Of a stretch of 40,250 bases of DNA, positions 32,008 through 40,250 are shown one piece after another. Numbering within the stretch: the stretch's first letter is position 1; every line of letters begins with the position of its first letter. Source of the stretch: Gemmatimonadota bacterium. Its GTDB lineage: Bacteria > Gemmatimonadota > Gemmatimonadetes > Longimicrobiales > Gaopeijiaceae. The stretch lies in NCBI GenBank assembly GCA_015664885.1, contig DQPL01000052.1, positions 1 through 40,250 of the forward strand, given 5' to 3'. The notes under the pieces were generated by a model, which was not told the DNA's origin, did not search any database, and worked only from the letters and a program-made list of their open reading frames with translations. Both the position numbers and the translations under genes were made by a program.

Positions 32008-33252
32008 GTGATGGTTTCGTTCACTTCGAAGCTGAGGCAGTTGACCAAGATCGCGACGGAGCGTGGCGTCGTCGATGCTACGACCGCGAGCGCTCTCGTG
32101 ACGCTGGCCGAGCAGCAGGAGCGAGAGGGGGGAGTGCGAAGCCTCTCCTCGATTCTGGGGGCTCTCGGTGGAGGCACCGTGGCGCTCGGTATGATCCTGC
32201 TCGTGGCGGCCAACTGGCAAGGCATCGGAGACTGGACCAAGATCGGCGGCTTATTGCTGTCGCTCGGGGGGGCACACGGTGTGGGGTTCTGGATCACGGC
32301 GACGAACCGTCCGTATGTGCGTGCGGCGGAGGCTCTGCACTTCCTGGGCGCGGGGCTGGTCATGGCTGGGGTCGCACTCGTCTCACAGATCTTCAATCTC
32401 GACGCGCACCCTCCGAACGGCGTACTGATCTGGCTCGTGGCCGTCGTCCCTTTGGCCTACCTGCTTCGCTCCGCGGCGATCACTGGGATGGCCGTCTTCG
32501 CGCTCGTGCTGTGGGCACACATGGAGGGCAGCTTCAGCGGGTCCCCCATCGAGATGCCGACGTTTGCCGTTCATCTGATGTTGGAGGTCGGGCTGGGGAC
32601 TGCTCTGCTGGGGGCTGCGAGTGTTGTGCGGGACGCCGAGCCTGAGATCTCGCACATCTTGCGCGCGGCTGGGGGGCTCCTGCTGATCTATGGCGTCTAC
32701 ACGCTCGGCTTCTATCGCTATTTCTCCGACCCAACGAGCGATGCTGGCGCTGGCGCCTGGGTCCTACCGTCGGTCGCGCTTGTGTTGGGAGGCGTCGGGC
32801 TTTGGATCGCTCGCGAGACCTTGGCGAACGAGGCTCCGTGGCTGCGGGATCGCCTGAATTCCTTGCTCGTCATCTTGCTTTCGATTGCCGCGATGGCGGT
32901 CGTGCTCGATCTCGGCGTCGTGCCGTCCGGGCGGGAACTGTGGTTCTTCGGCTTCGGTAACGACGCGACGTTCTCGATCGCGTCGCTCCTAGTGACGTTT
33001 GCCGCCTGGGCGCTCTGGTTTCTGCTTGCGTTCTGGTGCGTTGCGTTTGGAACCCGATCGGGCCGCAAACGCTACCTCGACATTGGGGTTGCCGCCGTCG
33101 GCTTGGGTGTCGTAACCCGGTTCTTCGATCTCATCGGTGGGCAGACAGGCACCGGTATTCTCTTCGTGGTCGGCGGCTTGCTACTGATCGGTACCGCGTG
33201 GGGGATGGAGAAATGGCGACGCCAAATGCTTGCACGGATGGGGGGCACATGA
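32008..33252 (+). CDS. DUF2157 integral membrane protein
   Basis: A 414-residue protein with a cytoplasmic N-terminal helix pair and about ten membrane helices. The DUF2157 signature GGTVALGMILLVAANWQGIGDWTK lies near residues 53-76, and FNLDAHPPNGVL is a further family block. The start is GTG 32008 or ATG 32011. Its stop overlaps the start of the next gene by four bases, the standard pairing of DUF2157 with GDYXXLXY proteins. Function is unknown; the pair is assumed to act together in the inner membrane. Confidence 0.85.
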   Translation: MMVSFTSKLRQLTKIATERGVVDATTASALVTLAEQQEREGGVRSLSSILGALGGGTVALGMILLVAANWQGIGDWTKIGGLLLSLGGAHGVGFWITATNRPYVRAAEALHFLGAGLVMAGVALVSQIFNLDAHPPNGVLIWLVAVVPLAYLLRSAAITGMAVFALVLWAHMEGSFSGSPIEMPTFAVHLMLEVGLGTALLGAASVVRDAEPEISHILRAAGGLLLIYGVYTLGFYRYFSDPTSDAGAGAWVLPSVALVLGGVGLWIARETLANEAPWLRDRLNSLLVILLSIAAMAVVLDLGVVPSGRELWFFGFGNDATFSIASLLVTFAAWALWFLLAFWCVAFGTRSGRKRYLDIGVAAVGLGVVTRFFDLIGGQTGTGILFVVGGLLLIGTAWGMEKWRRQMLARMGGT

Positions 33253-33752
33253 GCCGCCGAGCTAAGGTCGCCGCCGCCTGGGTCGTAATCCAACTCGGCT
33301 TCTTTGTCGGCTGGGCGTCGCTCGAGCAGGCGCGATTCCAACCAGGTGTCGGATCCTCGATTCTGGTCAGGGTCAGACCTGTTGACCCACGCGACCTGGT
33401 TCGCGGTCAGTTCATGCGGCTGGGTTACGAGTTCAGTCTCCTGGACTCGATGTTGGTTACCGGTCCCCGTCCGGAAGCGGGCGCGCGCGTCTGGGTGGTT
33501 ACGCGGCCCGACGGGGAGTTTCATGTACCGGTACGAGTGCAGCTCGACGAGCCGGCCGGGTTGCCACCCGGCCAGGTGGCCATCACCGGAAGGGTCGAGA
33601 GAAGCCGGTTGGTTTTCGGTATTGAGCGCTACTTCGTACCGGAGGGCACAGAAACGCCTGACTGGGAAGACCTGACCGTGCGCCTTCGCGTGGGGCGCGA
33701 CGGACGCCCTCGCATCGAGGAAGTGTTCCTGAGAGGCGTCCCCTGGCCGTAG
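33249..33752 (+). CDS. GDYXXLXY-domain protein
   Basis: A 167-residue protein with one N-terminal membrane helix (residues about 7-25). The extracytoplasmic GDYXXLXY domain reads here as RGQFMRLGYEF, a variant in which Asp-Tyr is replaced by Gln-Phe. The family's other block PVRVQLDEPAGLPPGQVAITGRV follows. I use the ATG overlapping the DUF2157 stop (ATGA); the frame is open 71 codons upstream inside DUF2157. The function of the pair is not known. Confidence 0.83.
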   Translation: MSRRAKVAAAWVVIQLGFFVGWASLEQARFQPGVGSSILVRVRPVDPRDLVRGQFMRLGYEFSLLDSMLVTGPRPEAGARVWVVTRPDGEFHVPVRVQLDEPAGLPPGQVAITGRVERSRLVFGIERYFVPEGTETPDWEDLTVRLRVGRDGRPRIEEVFLRGVPWP

Positions 33753-33768
33753 GTCGGGCAACAGCCGC

Positions 33769-34545
33769 CTAGCCGGCCAACTCTCGCAGGATCTCGTCGT
33801 GCAAGAGGCCGTTCGAGCTGACCATCGACCCGCCGTGCACCGTCACGTCACCTTCCAGCGTGGTGAAGCGCCCCCCGGCTTCGGTCGCAATCGTTAGGAA
33901 CGGGCCTGCGTCCCATGAGGCCGCGACGGGATCTACCTGCGCCTCGATACGTCCGGTCGCGACCAGCGCGTGCCCGTAACAATCGCCCCACGTGCGCGAG
34001 AACAAGCAGCGCTGCTGAAGGCGCCTCCAGCCGTTTCCTTCGGGACGGGCCAGGATGCGCTCCACGTCCGTCGTACAGATAACCGCTCTCTCAATGGCCT
34101 CGACGGGAGAGACCTCACAAGGGTCTCCATTCCGCGTACACCCCAGCCCCAATCCAGCGGCGATGGTCTCTTGCAGCGGGGGAAAGTGTGCGACACCGAC
34201 CACGCTCTCGGCCTCGATCTCGATGCCGATGAGAACGCCGTAGAGCGGGACACCGCGCATGAAGGAACGCGTGGCATCGATGGGGTCGAGAATCCACCGC
34301 ACGGGAGCACCAGCGTTGGACTCCCCGTACTCCTCGCCAAGTATCGAGTGCTCAGGGAATCGCTGCTCTACCCTGCGTCGAATAAGCTCTTCGGCTTCGC
34401 GATCTGCGATGGTGACGGGTGAGCCGTCACTCTTTGCGTCGTGATCCACGAGCCCACCGAAGTTGCGGAGCGTCAGCGCACCCGCTTCATGAGCGAGAAC
34501 GGTCGCGAAGTCCAGCAGCTCGCGGACCTGGTCTGAAGACGGCAC
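33769..34545 (-). CDS. hisN: inositol-monophosphatase-family phosphatase, HisN-like
   Basis: A 258-residue metal-dependent phosphatase. The metal site is formed by Glu-Glu in ILGEEYG and Asp-Asp in WILDPIDATRSF, with the C-terminal Asp in AASWDAGPFLTIATEAGG. Usually the second motif reads DPIDGT; here Gly is Ala, a conservative change near the metal. The ILGEEYG and RGVPLYGVLIGIE blocks fit the HisN type, which removes phosphate from L-histidinol phosphate, better than inositol or CysQ enzymes. Nothing else of histidine synthesis is nearby, so the substrate is tentative. It lies eight bases after the GGDEF gene in the minus-strand run. Confidence 0.78.
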   Translation of the reverse strand: MPSSDQVRELLDFATVLAHEAGALTLRNFGGLVDHDAKSDGSPVTIADREAEELIRRRVEQRFPEHSILGEEYGESNAGAPVRWILDPIDATRSFMRGVPLYGVLIGIEIEAESVVGVAHFPPLQETIAAGLGLGCTRNGDPCEVSPVEAIERAVICTTDVERILARPEGNGWRRLQQRCLFSRTWGDCYGHALVATGRIEAQVDPVAASWDAGPFLTIATEAGGRFTTLEGDVTVHGGSMVSSNGLLHDEILRELAG

Positions 34546-34553
34546 AGGACTCG

Positions 34554-36071
34554 TCAGGACTCGGTCTGAGGCTCTTCTGGGCGGTGCCCCTTTGCCGAAT
34601 ACATGTCCATGTCGGCTGCCTGGATCACGTCGGCCGTCGACTTCATCGAAGCAGGATCGAATTCCGCCAGGCCGATGCTCACCCCGAGGCCGTACTCGCC
34701 CAAGATCGCATCGCTGACGAGGCGATCCTTGACACGGTTTACGTAGAACCGGGCTCCGTCCGCGTCACTTTCGGAGAGCACCGACATGAACTCGTCCCCG
34801 CCGTAGCGCGCGACCAGGTTCATCGCGCGGTTCTCGTCGTCGAGGATCTGCGCGAAGGCCCGCAGAATGTCGTCGCCGACCAGATGCCCGAACGTGTCGT
34901 TGTAGTGCTTGAAGTTGTCCAGGTCGAAGACGACGACGACCAGGCTGCGACCCCGTCGTGCGGCAGCGACTTCCTTGTCCAGATGAATCTGGAGCCTGCG
35001 CCGGTTCGGGAGTCCGGTCAGAGGGTCGGTCAGAGAAAGCGCTTGCAGGTTGGCATGCAGTCTCGCGTTCTCGAGCGCTATGGACGCCTGACTCGCGAGC
35101 CTCTGCAGTACGGCGGCGTCGTCATCGGTGAAGTGGCGCGGACGTCGGCTTCCGGCGGTGAGTATGCCCCCGACCCGGCCGGCGATCGTCAGCGGGGCTC
35201 CTATGCTAGAGCCCGCCTCCAGGTGCTCCCGGAGGGCGTCGGGTACAAGCGGACTCGAGGCGAGGTCGTCGATGATGACCGGCTTGTGCATCTCCAACAG
35301 CTTTTCGCCCAGTTCACCGTCCAGATCCCAAGTGAGGCCGACCGGCAGGCTGATCTCGCCTCCGGCGTCCGCGATCCGCCCCACCTTTCCGTTTGGACCT
35401 TCACAGAGCCACACCGACGCTCCATCGACGTCCAATACGGCGAGTACGGCCGCGATGACCTTGCCCAGTACCTCCTTGGGATCGCGCTCGCTCGTCAGCG
35501 CCCGTCCGATTTCCTCGATCTGTTCGGCCTCACGCCGGCGCTGCTGGAGCTCGGCGAACTGCTGCGCGTTGTCGATCGCGACGGCCGAGAGATCTGCGAT
35601 GCCTTGCAGCATCGTGAGATCGTCCTCCGAGTAGGCCTCGGCGTCGTAGCTCTGAGCGCTGATCGCACCGATCATGCGGCCCTTGTGAATCATCGGGGCC
35701 GAGATGGCCGAACTGGTTACATCTGTGTCGTCGTCACCGAGCACGAGCAGCGATCGGTCGTCCAGGTGCTCGTTTACCATGGAGGCCCGCTGCGTGCGAA
35801 TGACCTCGGAATCTGAGCCCCGGTACGCCACCCCGACTCTGCTGACATCGCCCCTGTCCGCATAGTAGACGACGGTCGCCAGGTCGCGCCCCTGATCGTA
35901 GAGCGAGATGTAGAACCCGGAGGCTTCCAGTACCTCGGCAGTCTCGCGGTGGATTGCCTCGAACAGCTCATCCGAACTGAGCGTGCCCGTTAGGGCCCGA
36001 GTCGTATCGAGGAAGACTCGATAGCGCTCGGTGCTTTTCGGTGGCTCGGCGCGAGCTTCCGATTTGGGCAT
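34554..36071 (-). CDS. GAF-GAF-GGDEF diguanylate cyclase
   Basis: A 505-residue cytosolic signalling protein. Two GAF sensor domains occupy about residues 20-165 and 180-325. The first contains FYISLYDQGRDLATVVYYAD and MIGAISAQSYDAEAYSEDDL. The second contains VDGASVWLCEGPNGKVGRIA and GRVGGILTAGSRRPRHFTDDD. A short helix leads into a GGDEF domain with SLTDPLTGLPNRRRLQIHL and the intact active-site motif YGGDEF. It should make cyclic di-GMP. The inhibitory site expected five residues before GGDEF (RxxD) reads RAMN, so product inhibition is probably lost. The start is ATG 36071 (MPKSEARAE); the frame is open 22 codons upstream without family sequence. There is no EAL domain. Confidence 0.86.
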   Translation of the reverse strand: MPKSEARAEPPKSTERYRVFLDTTRALTGTLSSDELFEAIHRETAEVLEASGFYISLYDQGRDLATVVYYADRGDVSRVGVAYRGSDSEVIRTQRASMVNEHLDDRSLLVLGDDDTDVTSSAISAPMIHKGRMIGAISAQSYDAEAYSEDDLTMLQGIADLSAVAIDNAQQFAELQQRRREAEQIEEIGRALTSERDPKEVLGKVIAAVLAVLDVDGASVWLCEGPNGKVGRIADAGGEISLPVGLTWDLDGELGEKLLEMHKPVIIDDLASSPLVPDALREHLEAGSSIGAPLTIAGRVGGILTAGSRRPRHFTDDDAAVLQRLASQASIALENARLHANLQALSLTDPLTGLPNRRRLQIHLDKEVAAARRGRSLVVVVFDLDNFKHYNDTFGHLVGDDILRAFAQILDDENRAMNLVARYGGDEFMSVLSESDADGARFYVNRVKDRLVSDAILGEYGLGVSIGLAEFDPASMKSTADVIQAADMDMYSAKGHRPEEPQTES

Positions 36072-36211
36072 GGACAATTTGCTGATTCTGCGGCCGTGCT
36101 TCCATGGTCGCGGAGTAAACGTTCCCGTGCGCACCATAATAGGTAGGCGTTGGTCGGCCTCACAACACTAACCGTATGCACGGCATGGAGATTCGCTGGC
36201 CGAACGGAGGA

Positions 36212-36961
36212 TCAGCCGTCCTCTACGCGATCAATGTAGTGCCCTATTTCGTAACCAATGGCGGCCAACAGGCGGGCTTCCCGCAGGTCGGGGTCTGACC
36301 GGGCGATAATGGTGCGCAGCGTGCGCATCACCGCGGATGGCTCCCTGGCCTTGAAGAACTCAATGCGGCCGAGGCCGCGCTCAATTGCCGTAAAGGTCTC
36401 CTCGAGCTCCGCTTGGGTCGGTGCGCGCGTTGCCCTGCGGCCCAATGGAAGGCTGGGGTCCGAAGCGTCGAGGGCCAGGAAGACCTCGTAGGCGAGCACG
36501 AGGCACGCCTGAGCCAAGTTGATGCTCGAGTATTCGGAATCCGTGGGGATGATGGACACCGCATGGCAGAGGTCCAATCCCTCATTGGTGAGGCCGCGAT
36601 CCTCACGACCCAATAGGATCACCACCGGCCCGTCCTGAGCCCGTTCGGCCAGGCTGGCCGCGGCTTCCCGCGGCCAGAGATACTTACGACCCGCAGTGCG
36701 CGGTCGGGCGGTTGTTCCCAAGACGAAGCATGCGTCGGCGACCGCATCTTCCAGGGAGTCGTGGCGCGTAGCCGCTTCGATGAGGTCTCCGCTCCTGTGC
36801 GCGATTCCCTTGATGCGATACGGGTTGAATTCGTCGGGGTTCACGAGACGGAGTTTGCCGAGGCCGAAATTGTTCATGACCCGGATCACCCCGGCGATAT
36901 TCACTACGTCCTTGGGGTGATCGAGCACGATCACGACATTGGATAGACCTGGTCTTGGCAT
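36212..36961 (-). CDS. trmJ: TrmJ-like SPOUT RNA methyltransferase
   Basis: A 249-residue RNA 2'-O-methyltransferase of the SpoU/TrmH class. Motif 1 reads VVNIAGVIRVMNNFGLGKLRL, motif 2 is VVILLGREDRGLTNEGLDLC, and motif 3 is SIIPTDSEYSSINLAQACLVLAYE, which together form the knotted S-adenosylmethionine site. The C-terminal extension after residue 180 (TQAELEETFTAIERGLGRIEFF) occurs in TrmJ, which modifies position 32 of several tRNAs. The start is ATG 36961; the frame is open 12 codons upstream. It is 140 bases from the GGDEF gene, with tatA upstream in the transcript. Confidence 0.84.
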   Translation of the reverse strand: MPRPGLSNVVIVLDHPKDVVNIAGVIRVMNNFGLGKLRLVNPDEFNPYRIKGIAHRSGDLIEAATRHDSLEDAVADACFVLGTTARPRTAGRKYLWPREAAASLAERAQDGPVVILLGREDRGLTNEGLDLCHAVSIIPTDSEYSSINLAQACLVLAYEVFLALDASDPSLPLGRRATRAPTQAELEETFTAIERGLGRIEFFKAREPSAVMRTLRTIIARSDPDLREARLLAAIGYEIGHYIDRVEDG

Positions 36962-37027
36962 GGACGGGACTATGGCGCGGCCGGACCACGCCTGCAACGA
37001 CGGCGAACTGCCGGCGACCGTCGCCGG

Positions 37028-37219
37028 CTACTGCCCGTCTTCCTCCGGATCTTCCGGACGTTGCAGCTCGCCCTTGAAATTCCGAATACCCGAACCGAGT
37101 CCTTTGGCGAGCATCGGGAGCTTCTTCGCGCCAAAGAGCAGCATGACAACCGCGAAGACCAGGAAGATCTCCCAGAAGCCGAACACGAAGAGGCCCAGGG
37201 ATGGAATGAGGTAGCTCAT
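37028..37219 (-). CDS. tatA: Sec-independent translocase subunit TatA/TatE
   Basis: A 63-residue protein with one N-terminal membrane helix (about residues 10-28), the hinge FGAKKLPMLAKGLGSGI, and an amphipathic helix followed by a short acidic tail (RPEDPEEDGQ). This is the standard TatA layout, with Phe-Gly-x-Lys-Lys-Leu at the hinge. TatA polymerises to form the channel through which folded proteins with a twin-arginine signal pass; ActB, the large subunit of alternative complex III, is such a client. Its ATG overlaps the acyl-CoA dehydrogenase stop by four bases. No tatC is in the window. Confidence 0.9.
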   Translation of the reverse strand: MSYLIPSLGLFVFGFWEIFLVFAVVMLLFGAKKLPMLAKGLGSGIRNFKGELQRPEDPEEDGQ

Positions 37220-38382
37220 CGCATGAGCGCCTTGGCAATCGTCTGCCTTTGCATGTTCGACGTACCCTCGTAAATCGTGCCGATCTTAGCGTCCCGATAG
37301 AGCTTCTCTACCGGATACTCCTTCGTGAATCCATACCCACCATGCAGGTCGATGCACAATGACGCCACCCGTTGGGCCATTTCGGACGCGTATAGCTTCG
37401 CCATCGCGGCCTTGGTGAGGAACGGCTGGCCGGCGTTTTTCAGCCGTGCGGCGTTGTAAACCAGGAGCCGTCCGGCCTCGACTTCCGTGGCCATTTCCGC
37501 CAATTGGAACTGAACGCCCTGGAACGAACCGATGGCGCGCCCGAACTGCTCCCTCTCCTTCACGTAGCGCACGGTGTGGTCGAGCGCGCCCTGAGCCAGG
37601 CCGAGCATTTGGGCGCCGATGCCGATGCGGCCTTCGTTGAGGGTCTCGATCGCGACCTTGTACCCCGCGCCGACGTCGTTGAGCACGTTCTCAGCAGGGA
37701 CGCGCACGTCTTCGAGGATCAATTCCGTGGTCGACGACGCGCGAATGCCGAGCTTGTCTTCCTTCTTGCCGACCGTGAATCCGTCGTAATCCCGCTCGAC
37801 CAGGAACGCGGTGATGCCCCTGTAGCCGGCATCCGGGTCCACGGTCGCGAAGACGATGAACAGACCAGCCTCGGCTCCGTTCGTGATCCACATCTTCTGG
37901 CCGTTGAGGACCCAGTCGTCGCCGTCCTGCACTGCCCGACACGTGAGGGCGAAAGCATCCGAGCCGCTCCCGGCCTCGGAGAGCGCGTACGCACCCACGG
38001 TGTCCGACGCGAGCTGCGGATAGTAGCGAGCCTTCTGACTATCGGATGCCCAACGCCTCAGGGCATTGGTGACCAACGTGTTCTGCACGTCGACCAAGAC
38101 CCCGATGGCGGGGTCGGCCTTGGACAACTCCTCCACGACCAGCACTGACGTGAAGAAGTCGGCGCCCGTCCCGCCGTACATTTCGGGGATCTCGACACCC
38201 ATCAGGCCGAGCTCGAAGAGTTGATCGATCAGCTCTTGATCCATCTGCTGGGCCTGATCCATGGCCATCGCCCTGGGGGCGACCTCAGATGCGGCGAAGT
38301 CGCGCACGGCCTGCTGGAACATCTTTTCTTGTTCGCTGAGGCTCGTGAGCGGACGAGGGGCATCCTGGATCAACGTTTGCAT
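37216..38382 (-). CDS. acyl-CoA dehydrogenase, short/branched-chain type
   Basis: A 388-residue flavoenzyme of beta-oxidation or branched-chain amino-acid breakdown. The family signatures ALSEAGSGSDAFAL and QLAEMATEVEAGRLLVYNAA are present. The catalytic base is Glu in IYEGTSNMQRQTIAKAL, the C-terminal position of short-chain, medium-chain and related dehydrogenases. FAD and substrate blocks WITNGAEAGLFIVFATVD and GFTKEYPVEKLYRDAKIG are also intact. Electrons would go to an electron-transfer flavoprotein elsewhere. It is the first gene of the minus-strand run, with tatA attached by a four-base overlap, an unrelated partner. Confidence 0.88.
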   Translation of the reverse strand: MQTLIQDAPRPLTSLSEQEKMFQQAVRDFAASEVAPRAMAMDQAQQMDQELIDQLFELGLMGVEIPEMYGGTGADFFTSVLVVEELSKADPAIGVLVDVQNTLVTNALRRWASDSQKARYYPQLASDTVGAYALSEAGSGSDAFALTCRAVQDGDDWVLNGQKMWITNGAEAGLFIVFATVDPDAGYRGITAFLVERDYDGFTVGKKEDKLGIRASSTTELILEDVRVPAENVLNDVGAGYKVAIETLNEGRIGIGAQMLGLAQGALDHTVRYVKEREQFGRAIGSFQGVQFQLAEMATEVEAGRLLVYNAARLKNAGQPFLTKAAMAKLYASEMAQRVASLCIDLHGGYGFTKEYPVEKLYRDAKIGTIYEGTSNMQRQTIAKALMR

Positions 38383-38439
38383 CCCCTAAACTATAGAAAT
38401 CGGGGCTTTCCAGGGTGTGTCCGGAGTGCTGAGGTGCGA

Positions 38440-38491
38440 GGCTTGACCTTCGGTCGAAAGCCCGTCATCCTCAGGGCTCCTGAGCCCTGAG
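38440..38491 (+). promoter_or_regulatory. two hairpins in the gcvH leader
   Basis: Hairpin one (38440-38462) pairs GGCTT-GACC with GGTC-ga-AAGCC around a three-base loop. Hairpin two (38470-38491) is a perfect ten-base inverted repeat, CTCAGGGCTC and GAGCCCTGAG, with only CT between the arms. The end of the second stem lies 20 bases before the gcvH ATG, with GGAGAAGG in between. As DNA, the second repeat could be a dimeric operator; as RNA, it could control translation. No glycine riboswitch core is visible. Confidence 0.45.
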
Positions 38492-38510
38492 AAAACGTTG
38501 GAGAAGGCGC

Positions 38511-38897
38511 ATGTCCGACATTCCGAGCGATCTCCGATATACCGAAGAGCACGAGTACCTGAAGGCAGCAGGTGACGACGCAGTCTACGTCGTGGGCATC
38601 ACGGATTACGCCCAGGGCGAGCTCGGGGACGTTGTCTTCGTGGAGCTGCCGGAAGCGGGATCTTCATTCAACCGCATGGAGGTCTTCGGCACGATCGAGG
38701 CTGTAAAGGCGGTGAGCGACCTGTACTGTCCGGTCGACGGCACGGTCGTGGAAGTGAATGCGGCGCTCGATGACGACCCGTCGTTGGTGAATTCCGACCC
38801 CTACGACACGGGGTGGATGATCAAGCTGCGGGTCGATGACGACGACGAGGTGCGTGGGCTGCTGACCTCGGACGGCTACGCGGACCACGTGGGCTGA
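38511..38897 (+). CDS. gcvH: glycine cleavage system H protein
   Basis: A 128-residue lipoyl carrier. The lipoylated lysine is Lys66 in [19 protein letters not shown]. The flanking blocks [18 protein letters not shown] and [16 protein letters not shown] complete the standard fold. It shuttles the aminomethyl group between the P and T proteins. GGAG lies before the ATG (GGAGAAGGCGC). GcvP follows after 40 bases. No gcvT is seen upstream; the next gene in that direction is the divergent acyl-CoA dehydrogenase. Confidence 0.95.
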   Translation: MSDIPSDLRYTEEHEYLKAAGDDAVYVVGITDYAQGELGDVVFVELPEAGSSFNRMEVFGTIEAVKAVSDLYCPVDGTVVEVNAALDDDPSLVNSDPYDTGWMIKLRVDDDDEVRGLLTSDGYADHVG

Positions 38898-38937
38898 AGC
38901 CCCGCCTTCCTTCCCTGTCACGTTTCTCGGCCGCTCG

Positions 38938-40250
38938 ATGACCCGGATCGATGCTCCCGCAGACTTCGAGGCGCGCCACCTAGGGCCCGACGAAGCCGAC
39001 GTGGCAGCGATGCTGGCGGTGCTTGGATACGACTCGCTCGCCAGCCTCGTGAACGAGACGGTGCCGACCTCCATCCGCATGGACGGCGAGCTTAGGTTGC
39101 CCGCGGCTCTGACCGAGGCTCAGTTGCTGGCCAGGCTGCGCGAGATCGCCTCGAGCAACCGGGTCTTCCGGTCCTATCTCGGCATGGGCTACAGCGACAC
39201 CCTGGTACCGGGAGTGATCCTGAGAAACATCATGGAGAATCCCGGATGGTACACGCAGTACACGCCCTACCAGGCTGAAATCGCCCAAGGTCGCCTGGAA
39301 GCGCTGCTGAATTTCCAGACCATGGTGATCGATCTCACGGGCCTCGAGATCGCGAATGCTTCGCTGCTCGATGAGGCGACCGCGGCGGCGGAGGCGATGC
39401 ACCTCGCGCACGCAGAGGCAACGCGAGGCGCAAATACGTTCTTCGTCTCGGAGTCATGCCACCCTCAGACAATCGAGGTCGTGAAGACACGTGCACGGCC
39501 GCTCGGCATCGAGGTCGTAGTAGGGGATCACGACGGCTTCGGGCTGCACGACGGAGTCTTTGGTGTGCTGCTGCAGTACCCGTGTACAGACGGAAGCGTG
39601 ATCGACTACCGCCCGTTCGTGGCCCGCGCCAAGGCCCTCGGTGCGGTCATCGTGGCTGCGTGCGATCTCATGTCGCTGGCGTTGCTAACTCCACCCGGGG
39701 AGTGGGGCGCCGATGTGGTCGTTGGCAACTCGCAGCGCTTCGGAGTGCCGATGGGGTTCGGCGGGCCGCACGCCGCGTTCATGTCGGCTACGGAGTCCTT
39801 CAAGCGGAAGATGCCCGGTCGCATCATCGGGGTCTCCGTGGACGCCGACGGCAACTTAGCGCTGCGCATGGCGTTGCAGACACGGGAGCAGCATATCCGG
39901 CGAGAGAAGGCCACGTCGAACATCTGCACCGCGCAGGTGCTGCTCGCCATCATGGCCGGCGCGTATGCGGTGTATCATGGTCCGGACGGCATCAAGAAGA
40001 TCGCTGAGCGGATCCGTGACCTGGCGGGAGTTCTGTCGGCCGGACTCGGCCTGCTCGGACACGAACTGCTTACCGAGACGTTTTTCGACACGGTTCGTGT
40101 GCGACCGAAGTTGGACGCCGACGACGTACTCGCGCGAGCGGTCGGCGACGGCATCAACCTACGGGATTTCGGCGACGGATCGCTGGGCATCGCCCTGGAC
40201 GAGGTGACGACCGCCGACGATGTGGACAACCTCTTCAAGGTCTTCAACCG
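38938..40250 (+). CDS. gcvP: glycine cleavage system P protein (glycine dehydrogenase), 5' part
   Basis: The frame opens at ATG 38938 and runs off the end of the window after 437 codons, about 45 percent of a full-length single-chain P protein, or nearly all of a split GcvPA subunit. Family blocks are clear: [14 protein letters not shown] at the start, [59 protein letters not shown], and [27 protein letters not shown]. The pyridoxal-phosphate lysine would lie beyond the window if the gene is the fused type. The enzyme decarboxylates glycine and loads the lipoyl arm of GcvH. The absence of a stop by codon 437 does not settle split versus fused. Confidence 0.93.
   Translation, partial: MTRIDAPADFEARHLGPDEADVAAMLAVLGYDSLASLVNETVPTSIRMDGELRLPAALTEAQLLARLREIASSNRVFRSYLGMGYSDTLVPGVILRNIMENPGWYTQYTPYQAEIAQGRLEALLNFQTMVIDLTGLEIANASLLDEATAAAEAMHLAHAEATRGANTFFVSESCHPQTIEVVKTRARPLGIEVVVGDHDGFGLHDGVFGVLLQYPCTDGSVIDYRPFVARAKALGAVIVAACDLMSLALLTPPGEWGADVVVGNSQRFGVPMGFGGPHAAFMSATESFKRKMPGRIIGVSVDADGNLALRMALQTREQHIRREKATSNICTAQVLLAIMAGAYAVYHGPDGIKKIAERIRDLAGVLSAGLGLLGHELLTETFFDTVRVRPKLDADDVLARAVGDGINLRDFGDGSLGIALDEVTTADDVDNLFKVFN

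Noticed and set aside
34419-35816. Plus-strand frame of 465 codons opposite the GGDEF gene
   Set aside because: It is the antisense shadow of an intact GAF-GAF-GGDEF protein; composition is Arg/Glu/Val-rich with no family motif.
38400-38510. Glycine riboswitch upstream of gcvH
   Set aside because: The conserved riboswitch core bases are not visible and the leader is too short for a tandem aptamer.
1-40250. CRISPR arrays, tRNA or rRNA genes, insertion sequences
   Set aside because: No regularly spaced repeats, no tRNA cloverleaf or rRNA sequence recognised, and no transposase frame found by reading.

Overview
The window is GC-rich, tightly packed bacterial chromosome. Several families point to Gemmatimonadota or a close relative: a DUF5916 outer-membrane protein, an ADOP-type permease remnant, an alternative complex III operon, a YpdA-type flavoenzyme and a MoxR/DUF58/TgpA cluster. 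That assignment is inference, since there is no rRNA or other marker gene here.

Layout. 1-2.8 kb: a SoxD-like cytochrome c, a YpdA-like oxidoreductase, a small helical protein and two decayed 3' gene ends (ABC permease, D-aminoacylase type amidohydrolase). 2.8-11.9 kb: a DUF5916 barrel protein, a luxE-luxC pair that makes fatty aldehyde but has no luciferase beside it, an AbrB-type regulator, and an ABC-2 exporter with two paralogous permeases. 11.9-16.1 kb (minus strand): moxR-DUF58-tgpA, with stop/start overlaps of four bases. 16.3-23.8 kb: the six-gene alternative complex III operon actABCDEF, a quinol:electron-acceptor oxidoreductase. No terminal oxidase follows it.

23.8-29.75 kb is the accessory part. 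It starts with a tyrosine recombinase broken by a frameshift and then DNA unusually rich in inverted repeats. Two copies of one structured element (25188-25256 and 26414-26533) share 23 of 25 bases in their 5' arm. Their outer stems carry a compensatory base-pair change. Between them lies a minus-strand cassette: a methyltransferase and a 58-residue basic protein that was found by hand. Further downstream are three tandem hairpins, a methyltransferase-dioxygenase pair, a lipoprotein and a P-loop kinase with an in-frame stop codon. I read this as a recombinase-associated cassette region with integron-like logic but without classical attC sites. It is the best candidate here for something undescribed.

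29.9-33.8 kb: an exported protein with three carboxymuconolactone-decarboxylase-like repeats, a GYD protein, a NIPSNAP protein, and a DUF2157-GDYXXLXY membrane pair. 33.8-38.4 kb (minus strand): a core run of acyl-CoA dehydrogenase, tatA, a TrmJ-like RNA methyltransferase, a GAF-GAF-GGDEF protein and a HisN-like phosphatase. 38.4-40.25 kb: gcvH and the 5' part of gcvP of the glycine cleavage system, behind a leader with two hairpins.
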